Shown: positions 6,762-13,386 of the stretch, one piece after another | How the letters are laid out: each line of letters opens with the position of its first letter | Position numbering within the stretch: the stretch's first letter is position 1 | DNA from: Methanolinea sp. SDB | Lineage (GTDB): Archaea > Halobacteriota > Methanomicrobia > Methanomicrobiales > Methanospirillaceae | Length of the DNA stretch: 18,558 bases | Assembly: GCA_001412335.1 (NCBI GenBank) | Contig: LKUF01000154.1 | Location: forward strand, 1-18,558 | Direction: 5' to 3' | Made by a program: the position numbers and the translations under genes | Notes under the pieces: model-generated | The model's database searches: none | Seen by the model: the letters and a program-made list of their open reading frames with translations, nothing else | Told to the model about the DNA's origin: nothing

Positions 6762-7343
6762 ATGGCATTTAACGAACTGCTCCACTCGATGGAACAAAGT
6801 GCGCAGGAGAAGAGAGAGGATATTCTGGAAAATGCCCGTGCCGGTGCCGAAGGGATCCTGGCCGATGCGCAAAAGAGAGCAGAGACGATTAGAGATGAAC
6901 TTGTAGCAACAGCGGAAGGGAAGGTGAACATAAAGAAGAACAAGTCGCTCTATCTTCTCAAGGAAGATATGAAGGCCGAACTGACACGGGAAAAGGAAAG
7001 AATATTCGACCAGGCTTTTTCACAGGCAGAGAGTATGCTCGGTGGATGCCGAAATGATCCCCGGTATGCGGAGAGTTTTGCCCGGTTGCTGGATCGGTCA
7101 ACAGAAAACCTGAACGGCCGCATTATCGTTCATGTTGACCCAAGGGATGAGGCCCTGTCCAAAAAATGCAGGGAAAATTCATCCCTGGAATTCGAGGTGG
7201 TTCCCGACAGGGAGAGCGCCGGCGGTCTTGACGCCGAAATTGCCGACAAAGGAATCATCGTGCGCAATACACTGGAATCGAGACTGGATAATGCCCGGAT
7301 GCACATGAGAAAAGACCTCTTCGGATTTCTCTTTGGTGAATGA
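6762..7343 (+). CDS. atpE: A-type ATP synthase subunit E (peripheral stalk)
   Basis: Subunit E forms the peripheral stalk with subunit H and binds the top of the A1 head. The 193-residue product, usual in length, has a long charged N-terminal coiled coil with an Ala/Glu/Arg-rich pattern (about residues 1-110). A globular C-terminal domain follows, containing GRIIVHVDPRD, the segment GGLDAEIADKGIIVRNTLESRLD and a final FGFLFGE. The start must be at 6762 or later because an in-frame stop lies at 6750-6752. The only ribosome-binding-like bases (GAGG) almost touch the ATG, so initiation may be weak. This fits a lower need than for atpK. An 89-base gap with a hairpin separates it from atpK. Its stop lies in the ribosome binding region of atpC. 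Confidence 0.93.
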   Translation: MAFNELLHSMEQSAQEKREDILENARAGAEGILADAQKRAETIRDELVATAEGKVNIKKNKSLYLLKEDMKAELTREKERIFDQAFSQAESMLGGCRNDPRYAESFARLLDRSTENLNGRIIVHVDPRDEALSKKCRENSSLEFEVVPDRESAGGLDAEIADKGIIVRNTLESRLDNARMHMRKDLFGFLFGE

Positions 7344-7344
7344 A

Positions 7345-8394
7345 ATGGATTATGGGTATATCAATGCGCGAATCAGAGGGATGCACAGCAGGCTTTTTGA
7401 CCGGAAAGCATATGACGCACTCATCATCAGGCAGGATATCCCCTCCATCATCACCGAACTGGAAAAAACCCCCTATAAAAAAGAGATCGAAGAGGCAAAC
7501 ATCCTGTATTCAGGGATAACGGCAATCGAGTACGCGCTTCGGAAGAACCTTGTCAATACCTACAGAAAAATTCTCGGTCTTGTGCAGGGTGAACTTGCTG
7601 AAAAGTACATCGTTATCTTTTTGAACAAGTGGGATGTCCAGAATATCAAGACCATTCTACGGGGCAAGAAGATCCATGCAAGCCAGGATGAGATCAAGGA
7701 GTGCCTTATCCCGGCAGGTGAACTGGACGAAGCGACCTTAAACGAACTCTTAAAACAGCCTGACGTCAGGGCGGTCGTGGATCTCCTGGCAACATGGGAG
7801 CAGCCCTATGCACTTCCTCTCACGGATTATATCGACGAGTATTCTGAAAACCGTGATCTTGTCATCCTGGAATACGCACTTGACAAGTACTATTACCAGA
7901 AGGCGCTCGAAGCCGCGAAAGGCAAGTCAACCGAAGAGAAGATCGTCCGGAGACTGATCAGACGCGAGATCGATGCCAACAACATCAAGAGCGTCATCCG
8001 CATCATAAACGACAACGTGGACTGGGACGATGCCAAAAACCTGTTCCTTGAAGGTGGACTGCGGATTGATGAGGAAAAATTCGAAAAAATGGTCGAGTCC
8101 GGAAACCTCGAAAACGCCCTGAAGCATCTCGATGGAACACCGTACTACTTCTTGTCCTACCTGCCGGCGGAGGCGCTTGCAGCCGGTCGGATATCTGTCT
8201 TTGAAAAAGAACTCGACAGTTACATCATCAGCAACAACACCGGGACCTTCAGATTGGATCCCTTAAGCATTGGCGTCATAATCGGGTATATCTGGGCAAA
8301 ATATTCCGAGATCATCAATATCCGGATCATTGCCCGGTGCAAGCATGCAGGGGTATCAGATGAAGACCTGGAGGCCGAGCTGATCCATGTATAA
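7345..8394 (+). CDS. atpC: A-type ATP synthase subunit C (central stalk base)
   Basis: Subunit C is the funnel-shaped piece that joins the rotor shaft to the top of the c-ring, like subunit d of V-ATPases. The 349-residue product begins MDYGYINARIRGMHSRLF, a family hallmark. It contains the repeated helical units of the three-fold domain, including NKWDVQNIKTILRGK and RREIDANNIKSVIRI, which have the same pattern (asparagine-lysine/isoleucine pairs). The end, IGVIIGYIWAKYSEIINIRIIARCK, is also typical. I chose the ATG at 7345 because GGTGA (7335-7339), overlapping the end of atpE, is at the right distance. A TTG at 7333 in the same frame lies before that site. The stop overlaps the atpF start by eight bases, so translation is coupled. 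Confidence 0.95.
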   Translation: MDYGYINARIRGMHSRLFDRKAYDALIIRQDIPSIITELEKTPYKKEIEEANILYSGITAIEYALRKNLVNTYRKILGLVQGELAEKYIVIFLNKWDVQNIKTILRGKKIHASQDEIKECLIPAGELDEATLNELLKQPDVRAVVDLLATWEQPYALPLTDYIDEYSENRDLVILEYALDKYYYQKALEAAKGKSTEEKIVRRLIRREIDANNIKSVIRIINDNVDWDDAKNLFLEGGLRIDEEKFEKMVESGNLENALKHLDGTPYYFLSYLPAEALAAGRISVFEKELDSYIISNNTGTFRLDPLSIGVIIGYIWAKYSEIINIRIIARCKHAGVSDEDLEAELIHV

Positions 8395-8707
8395 ATTCAC
8401 CGTCGTTACGGATCCCGATACCGCAGCAGGATTCCGTCTTGCCGGGGTTGAAGTGATCGAGGTGGATGGCCCGGAAGGTGCGCGAAAGATTATTCCCGAT
8501 CTTCTGTTCCGCGATGATACCGGAATAATCGCCGTGAACGAGGATTACATGCAGGTACTTGACGACAAACTGATGAGCAAGATCGAAAAGACGTACCGGC
8601 CCATAATCATACCGATACCGATTCAGAAGAGAGGGGTCGGCGGAGTGAGCTACGTCGAGAGGCTTCTCCGGAGAGCTATCGGGTATAATATTGTGTTGAG
8701 GCGATAA
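8387..8707 (+). CDS. atpF: A-type ATP synthase subunit F (central stalk)
   Basis: Subunit F is the small rotor protein bound to D in the central shaft and is thought to influence ATP hydrolysis and coupling. The 106-residue product has the Rossmann-like N-terminal domain (YKFTVVTDPDTAAGFRLAGV, then GIIAVNEDYMQVLD). The conserved proline-rich strand is RPIIIPIPIQ, and a short C-terminal helix (VERLLRRAIGYNIVL) follows. The length matches the family. The ATG lies within the end of atpC, with an eight-base overlap. The stop is two bases before the atpA start, and GAGG near the end of this gene serves atpA as its ribosome binding site. Confidence 0.94.
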   Translation: MYKFTVVTDPDTAAGFRLAGVEVIEVDGPEGARKIIPDLLFRDDTGIIAVNEDYMQVLDDKLMSKIEKTYRPIIIPIPIQKRGVGGVSYVERLLRRAIGYNIVLRR

Positions 8708-8709
8708 AA

Positions 8710-10452
8710 ATGGTGAAAGGGACAATCGCACGTATCTCGGGCCCAGTCGTGATTGCGGACGCGATGAGGGGTTCGAAGATGTACGATGTGGTGAAAGTGG
8801 GCGAAGAGGCCCTGAGCGGAGAGATAATTCGCCTTGAAGGCAACCAGGCGGTTATCCAGGTATACGAGGACACGACCGGCCTTTGTATCGGTGAGCCAGT
8901 TGACAATACCGGGCTTCCTCTCTCCGTGGAACTGGGGCCGGGTCTCATATCTTCCATTTACGATGGTGTCCAGAGGCCTCTGCCGGTGCTCGTGGAGAAG
9001 AGCGGGAGTTTCATATCCCGCGGGATCGACGTAGCCGGACTGGATCGATCGAAGAAATGGGCGTTTTTACCATCGGTTAAAAAGGGCGACCGCGTAGCAG
9101 GTGGTGATGTTCTCGGAACGGTACAGGAGTACCATATCACACATAAGATCATGGTCCCTCCGGATGTGCCGGAATCCGTGGTATCCGGGATCGAGGCCGG
9201 CGATTACACGGTACAAGAACCGGTCTGCCACCTCGAGGGGACCGGGCCGGTTACCCTCATGCAGAAGTGGCCGGTACGGAAGGGAAGGCCGTACCGGAAA
9301 AAACTCGATCCGACAGTTCCCCTCCTGACCGGGCAGAGGATCTTTGACAGTCTCTTCCCTCTCACGAAGGGCGGCACGGCGATGATTCCCGGCGGGTTCG
9401 GGACCGGAAAGACCGTATCCGAGCAGACACTTGCGAAATGGTCCGATGCACAGATCATCGTCTATATCGGCTGTGGAGAGAGGGGCAACGAGATGACCGA
9501 CGTCTTGAGCGAATTCCCCGAACTGGTCGACCCGCGAACAGGCCTTCCACTCATGGAGCGCACCATACTCGTCGCAAATACCTCGAACATGCCTGTCGCT
9601 GCCCGTGAGGCTTCCATCTACACCGGCATCACCATGGGGGAGTATTACCGGGACATGGGCTACGACGTGGCGCTCATGGCTGATTCCACCTCGCGCTGGG
9701 GAGAGGCATTGCGTGAGGTGTCCGGGAGGCTCGAGGAGATGCCTGGTGAAGAGGGATACCCTGCATATCTTGCCACACGGCTTGCAGCATTCTACGAGAG
9801 GGCCGGACGGGTGGACTGCATCGGTTCCGGTGACCGCGTCGGGTCGGTCACCATCGTTGGAGCAGTATCTCCCCCTGGTGGAGACTTCTCCGAACCTATC
9901 ACACAGAACACGCTCCGCATCACCGGCACTTTCTGGGCACTCGATACGAACCTTGCATACAGGAGGCATTTCCCGTCTGTCAACTGGATAAAGAGTTATT
10001 CGCTGTATATCGACGGCTTAAACGACTGGTACCTGGAGAACCTGGGGCCTGACTGGGAAGAACTCCGTGACCGCATGATGTATCTGTTGCAGAAGGAAGT
10101 CGAACTCCAGGAGATTGTCCAGCTCGTGGGCCCTGACGCTCTTCCCGAGAGCGAGAAAGCCATCCTCGAGGTTACCCGTATGATCAGGGAGGATTTCCTC
10201 CAGCAGAGCGCCTACAGCGACACGGATTCGTTCTGCCCGCTTGATAAGCAGTACTGGATGTTGAAGGCGATCCAGAGTTATGATTCGGCCATGAACAATG
10301 CAATAGAACGCGGTGTCGGATTGAAACAGGTCTCATTACTTCCCCTTCGTTCCGAGATCGCACGCATGAAGGAACTCGGATCTGCCAGTGAGATACAGGC
10401 TCTCGCAGAGAGGATCAAGACATCAATTGATGCACTGGAGGCCGAGCGATGA
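8710..10452 (+). CDS. atpA: A-type ATP synthase subunit A, copy 2 (catalytic)
   Basis: Complete catalytic subunit of 580 residues, the usual length. The order is an N-terminal beta barrel (VKGTIARISGPVVIADAM), the non-homologous bulge region (about residues 110-195), the nucleotide-binding core and the helical C-terminal domain. The Walker A loop is GGFGTGKT (228-235, lysine K234). The glutamate loop is CGERGNEMTDVL, and Walker B is ALMADSTSRW (D325). Typical archaeal A subunits have GPFGSGKT here, so a proline and a serine are changed to glycine (229) and threonine (232). After FSEPITQNTLRI the usual VKVFWALD is TGTFWALD. The catalytic lysine, glutamate and aspartate are all kept, so the enzyme should be active. 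The stop overlaps the atpB start (ATGA). It is clearly diverged from the partial copy at 1-555. Confidence 0.97.
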   Translation: MVKGTIARISGPVVIADAMRGSKMYDVVKVGEEALSGEIIRLEGNQAVIQVYEDTTGLCIGEPVDNTGLPLSVELGPGLISSIYDGVQRPLPVLVEKSGSFISRGIDVAGLDRSKKWAFLPSVKKGDRVAGGDVLGTVQEYHITHKIMVPPDVPESVVSGIEAGDYTVQEPVCHLEGTGPVTLMQKWPVRKGRPYRKKLDPTVPLLTGQRIFDSLFPLTKGGTAMIPGGFGTGKTVSEQTLAKWSDAQIIVYIGCGERGNEMTDVLSEFPELVDPRTGLPLMERTILVANTSNMPVAAREASIYTGITMGEYYRDMGYDVALMADSTSRWGEALREVSGRLEEMPGEEGYPAYLATRLAAFYERAGRVDCIGSGDRVGSVTIVGAVSPPGGDFSEPITQNTLRITGTFWALDTNLAYRRHFPSVNWIKSYSLYIDGLNDWYLENLGPDWEELRDRMMYLLQKEVELQEIVQLVGPDALPESEKAILEVTRMIREDFLQQSAYSDTDSFCPLDKQYWMLKAIQSYDSAMNNAIERGVGLKQVSLLPLRSEIARMKELGSASEIQALAERIKTSIDALEAER

Positions 10453-11846
10453 GATCCGACCCGCTGATGAGCAGGGACTACCGGACGATCAACTACGTCT
10501 CCGGTCCCATTATGTTCGTGCAAAACCCGATCGGCGTATCGTATGGGGAAACAGCACGCATTACCCTTCCTGACGGGGAGATCCGGACCGGACAGGTCCT
10601 CGACATATCACGGGAGATGGCGGTTGTCCAGGTATTCGAGGGTACAAGCGGGGTCGACAACTCGGTGACAAACATCCGGTTTACCGGCGAGGCGGCCCAG
10701 ATCGACGTGTCTATCGATATGCTGGGACGGATCTTCAATGGTGTCGGACTCCCGCGTGACGGCCGTCCCAACATCATCCCCGAAGATACCGTGGACATCG
10801 CTGGTACGGCCATAAATCCCTATGCCCGCGACAAACCCTCGGACTTCATCCAGACAGGCGTCTCTGCAATCGATGCGCTCAATACCCTCGTGCGGGGTCA
10901 GAAACTCCCCATCTTTTCAGGATCCGGTCTTCCCGCCAACCAGCTGGCAGCCCAGATCGCACGACAGAGCAGGGTGCTTGGAGAAGGTGAACAGTTCGCC
11001 GTCGTCTTCGTGGCCATGGGCATCACGTACAAGGAAGCCTCCTTCTTCATGAACGACTTCGAGCGTACCGGCGCCCTGGAACGCGTGGTATTCTTCATGA
11101 ACCTTGCCGATGACCCGACCATCGAACGAATCGCAACACCGAGATGTGCGCTCTCTGTCGCTGAGTACCTGGCGTTTACCCACAACCTCCACGTGCTTGT
11201 CATCCTCACCGATATGACCAATTACTGCGAGGCATTGCGGGAGATCTCGACTGCCAGGGAAGAAGTCCCGGGAAGAAGGGGATACCCCGGATACATGTAC
11301 ACGGACCTTGCCTCCATTTATGAGCGTGCAGGGAGGATCAAGGGAAAGACCGGGTCTATCACGCAGATCCCGATCTTGACGATGCCTGATGACGATATCA
11401 CGCATCCGGTCCCCGATCTTACCGGTTACATCACGGAGGGCCAGATCGTCCTCTCGAGGGACCTCTTCCGGCGAGGCGCCGAGCCACCAATCGATTCCCT
11501 TCCCTGCCTCTCGCGTCTTATGAACCTCGGTATCGGTCCGGGAAAGACACGCGAAGACCACAGGAACGTCGCAGACCAGCTCTACGCCTCCTATGCGTAT
11601 GGCAGGGATCTCCGGAGGCTTGTTGCGATTGTCGGCGAAGAAGCCCTCACCGAGCTGGATAAGAAGTATCTATCGTTCGCAGACCAGTTCGAACGCAGGT
11701 TTATCTCGCAGGGTGACGAGAACCGGTCGATAGAGCAGACACTCGCACTCGGGTGGGACCTCATGGCATCCCTGCCGGAGGATGAGTTGAAGCGGATAAA
11801 AGTGGAATACATAAAGAGATATCACCCCGCATACAGGGCAGGCTGA
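10449..11846 (+). CDS. atpB: A-type ATP synthase subunit B, copy 2
   Basis: Non-catalytic B subunit of the second ATP synthase, 465 residues. The family stretches are all present: INPYARDKPSDFIQTG, SAIDALNTLVRGQKLPIFSGSGLP, REEVPGRRGYPGYMYTDLASIYERAGRI, PILTMPDDDITHPVPDLTGY and TEGQIVLSRDLFRRG. It has no Walker A loop, as expected. The ATG at 10449 overlaps the atpA stop and has GGAG at 10437-10440 at a good distance. A second ATG at 10467 aligns better with the start of copy 1 but has a poor binding site, so the six extra N-terminal residues are slightly uncertain. The stop is five bases before atpD. It is recognisably the same family as the copy at 561-1958 but different at many positions throughout. 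Confidence 0.96.
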   Translation: MRSDPLMSRDYRTINYVSGPIMFVQNPIGVSYGETARITLPDGEIRTGQVLDISREMAVVQVFEGTSGVDNSVTNIRFTGEAAQIDVSIDMLGRIFNGVGLPRDGRPNIIPEDTVDIAGTAINPYARDKPSDFIQTGVSAIDALNTLVRGQKLPIFSGSGLPANQLAAQIARQSRVLGEGEQFAVVFVAMGITYKEASFFMNDFERTGALERVVFFMNLADDPTIERIATPRCALSVAEYLAFTHNLHVLVILTDMTNYCEALREISTAREEVPGRRGYPGYMYTDLASIYERAGRIKGKTGSITQIPILTMPDDDITHPVPDLTGYITEGQIVLSRDLFRRGAEPPIDSLPCLSRLMNLGIGPGKTREDHRNVADQLYASYAYGRDLRRLVAIVGEEALTELDKKYLSFADQFERRFISQGDENRSIEQTLALGWDLMASLPEDELKRIKVEYIKRYHPAYRAG

Positions 11847-11851
11847 TCGTC

Positions 11852-12499
11852 ATGGAGCAGGTGAACCCGACCCGCATGGAGATGATCAAGAAACGGGCCC
11901 AGATCAAGCTCGCGGAGCAGGGGCGGGACCTTCTCCGTGAGAAGATGGATGCCCTGATACAGGAATTTTTCCGGATCATGGAGTCGGTCTCTGATTCGAG
12001 AGAGAGACTGGAGCGTATTGCCGACAGTGCGTACAGGTCGCTTCTCATCGCCCAGGCAGTCGACGATCCGGTCACCCTGAAGTCAGCATCGTTTGCGACC
12101 AAGCGCCACATCGCGCTTGATATCAGGGGAAAGAACGTGATGGGAGTTGCGGTACCGATAATCGAACGGGAGCGGTTTTCGTTGACGGTCATGGACAGGG
12201 GCTACAGCCCCATCGGGGTGAGCGGCCGGATTGACGAAGCCACAGAGAAGTTCGAGAGCGAGATCGATCTAATCATCGCCCTGGCCGAGACCGAGACTGC
12301 CCTCCGGCGCCTCGGGGAAGAGATCCAGATGAACCGGAGACGTGTGAATGCGCTCGAACAGGTCCTTATCCCGGAATTGAAACGCCAGGCCAAGTATATC
12401 AAGATCACCATAGAGGAACGGGAGCGGGAAGACCTCTACCGTCTCAAGAAGGTAAAGCGGATACTGCAGAAGAAGCGGACCACTCAACCTGCAGAATGA
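11852..12499 (+). CDS. atpD: A-type ATP synthase subunit D, copy 2
   Basis: Central rotor shaft of the second ATP synthase, 215 residues. The N-terminal helix EQVNPTRMEMIKKRAQIKLA and the C-terminal helix with RRRVNALEQVLIPELKRQAKYIKI and EEREREDLYRLKKVK are the family hallmarks. The middle includes GVAVPIIERE and YSPIGVSG. The stop lies inside a 20-base-period duplication (12489-12526), so the last few codons may be recent additions. It is the last recognisable gene of the operon. No small membrane-protein ORF like the one after copy 1 follows; the next gene is on the opposite strand. Confidence 0.95.
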   Translation: MEQVNPTRMEMIKKRAQIKLAEQGRDLLREKMDALIQEFFRIMESVSDSRERLERIADSAYRSLLIAQAVDDPVTLKSASFATKRHIALDIRGKNVMGVAVPIIERERFSLTVMDRGYSPIGVSGRIDEATEKFESEIDLIIALAETETALRRLGEEIQMNRRRVNALEQVLIPELKRQAKYIKITIEEREREDLYRLKKVKRILQKKRTTQPAE

Positions 12500-12526
12500 T
12501 AAAGGAAACTGCAGAAGGGTAAAGGA
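12489..12526 (+). repeat. Tandem repeat across the atpD stop codon
   Basis: Two 18-base units, CTGCAGAATGATAAAGGA (12489-12506) and CTGCAGAAGGGTAAAGGA (12509-12526), differ at two positions and are 20 bases apart. The first unit holds the atpD stop. A 10-base direct repeat follows at once: CACCTGGTGC (12527-12536) and CACCTGGCAC (12537-12546). They look like small slippage duplications in the 3' flank. Confidence 0.7.
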
Positions 12527-12527
12527 C

Positions 12528-12555
12528 ACCTGGTGCCACCTGGCACTGACCAGGT
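12528..12555 (+). terminator. Hairpin after ATP synthase operon 2
   Basis: ACCTGGT (12528-12534) pairs perfectly with ACCAGGT (12549-12555). Inside it GCC (12535-12537) pairs with GGC (12542-12544), leaving a four-base bulge. No T-run follows directly; the nearest is TTTTT at 12603-12607. It may stabilise the 3' end of the atp transcript or help terminate it. The sequence CCAGGTATC recurs at 12550-12558 and 12578-12586. Confidence 0.4.
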
Positions 12556-12857
12556 ATCGCCCTGGAAAATCCAATCGCCAGGTATCAGTGTGGTCTGTCG
12601 GATTTTTGCGCTATCCTTTCATATATCTCGATAAGGCCGGGCCCTTCATGTTCGGTATGCCCGTTCCTGACCGAATGCATCGTTCGAAGCAACTGCTTTG
12701 TCCGTTTGTATGATCTCACTCAAGCATCACCCGTTACCGTTTTTGAAAATTCGCGTTGTCTCCTGGTACGAACGGCACATCGTTCGGATTCAGGCAAATG
12801 TAGGAATGATCCTGAAAGAGGATAAATATTTGCCATCCAGATCTGCAAAGCAAAAAT
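12556..12857. other. Noncoding spacer with hairpins and a TATA-like site
   Basis: No convincing gene lies here. The stretch holds TTTTT at 12603-12607 and a TATA-like CATATATCT at about 12620-12628. A hairpin is formed by TTCGGT (12651-12656) with ACCGAA (12670-12675), extendable by ATG with CAT past a two-base bulge. There is a T-run at 12740-12744 and a perfect hairpin, CGAACG (12769-12774) with CGTTCG (12781-12786). CATCGTTCG occurs at 12678-12686 and again exactly 100 bases later. On the minus strand a T-run (12852-12857) directly follows the stop of the next gene and is its likely terminator. A small RNA could be encoded at about 12650-12745, but evidence is thin. Confidence 0.35.
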
Positions 12858-13187
12858 TTACGTGGTCCTCAGGAGTATCTCGGAACCTTTTTCAACCGCC
12901 GTATGTGCATCGACGCTACGGTCAAGCGCCTGCCTGCCCAGGTGGATGAGTTCACGGAGATCGCCACTGGCCAGCTTGGTAAAAGAGATGGCCTCCCATT
13001 TCTCCCGATCGATGTAGATCCAGACCTCGCCGATGATATGTTTCAGGGCTTCGTAATCTCCCTGGGTATAGAGTTTCCAGTCAGGGCCCAGAGTCTTCCT
13101 GATCTTATCAATGGCCGCTTCGACGTTCTTCTCCCTCTGAAGCTTAAAAAACCGCCTCCCAATCTCTGTCTTTGATACTTCAGGCAT
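12858..13187 (-). CDS. Hypothetical 109-residue protein
   Basis: I do not recognise this protein. It is soluble, mostly alpha-helical by appearance, and has no cysteine, signal peptide or membrane segment. The first 35 residues (VSKTEIGRRFFKLQREKNVEAAIDKIRKTLG) are rich in basic residues. A Trp/Tyr-rich middle follows (PDWKLYTQGDYEALKHIIGEVWIYIDREKWEAISF), then a C-terminal helical part (LRELIHLGRQALDRSVDAHTAVEKG). The ATG at 13187 has GGTGG (13196-13200) on the minus strand eight bases before it and a TATA box (13237-13245) at the right distance. These make it a real gene, not a shadow ORF. It stands alone, convergent with the ATP synthase operon and divergent from echA. A regulatory role for the neighbouring ech operon is possible from the divergent arrangement but is only inference. 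Confidence 0.75.
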   Translation of the reverse strand: MPEVSKTEIGRRFFKLQREKNVEAAIDKIRKTLGPDWKLYTQGDYEALKHIIGEVWIYIDREKWEAISFTKLASGDLRELIHLGRQALDRSVDAHTAVEKGSEILLRTT

Positions 13188-13236
13188 CTCTCAAACCACC
13201 GTTTGCCGGATAGGTACGGCTGAATAGCATCTTTCA

Positions 13237-13245
13237 GTATTTAAG
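13237..13245 (-). promoter_or_regulatory. TATA box for the 109-residue hypothetical gene
   Basis: Read on the minus strand it is CTTAAATAC, about 50 bases before the start codon at 13187. Transcription would begin near 13213, leaving a leader of about 25 bases that contains the GGTGG ribosome binding site. Confidence 0.5.
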
Positions 13246-13306
13246 GCTATGCTCCGGTTTTTTGGTGTTTTTTTGGAATCAAATAAACCGATGAAAATAA
13301 TCATAC

Positions 13307-13330
13307 CTGGCAACAGCCAGTGATTCACTG
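13307..13330. promoter_or_regulatory. Inverted-repeat cluster upstream of echA (candidate operator)
   Basis: Two dyads share bases: CTGGC (13307-13311) with GCCAG (13316-13320), and the perfect CAGTGA-T-TCACTG (13318-13330). A further half-site in reverse orientation, AATCACT, occurs at 13365-13371, on the other side of the likely TATA region. The cluster lies between the divergent promoters of the 109-residue gene and echA, where a regulator could act. Binding is inference. Confidence 0.4.
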
Positions 13331-13334
13331 TCCA

Positions 13335-13350
13335 TTTAGTATGATTAATA
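13335..13350 (+). promoter_or_regulatory. Candidate promoter of the ech operon
   Basis: TTTAGTAT (13335-13342), followed by ATTAATA, is the best TATA-like stretch before echA. Transcription would start near 13362, leaving a leader of about 25 bases with GTGAGG (13374-13379) as ribosome binding site. The match to a consensus TATA box is only partial. Confidence 0.35.
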
Positions 13351-13386
13351 ATGAAAGACTGTCTAATCACTCTGTGAGGTTTCTGC

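Noticed and set aside
9067..9969. Long open frame (300 codons) on the minus strand
   Set aside because: It lies wholly inside atpA copy 2 and has no recognisable domain; the strong codon bias of atpA leaves the opposite frame open.
1..12499. Recent tandem duplication or gene conversion between the two atp modules
   Set aside because: The paired proteins differ at many scattered positions, and no long identical DNA blocks were noticed between them.
12489..12586. CRISPR array
   Set aside because: The repeats are too short and imperfect, with only two units each and no unique spacers of regular length.
12698..12949. Plus-strand open frame of 83 codons
   Set aside because: It begins with TTG without a ribosome binding site, crosses hairpins and runs antisense into the better supported minus-strand gene.
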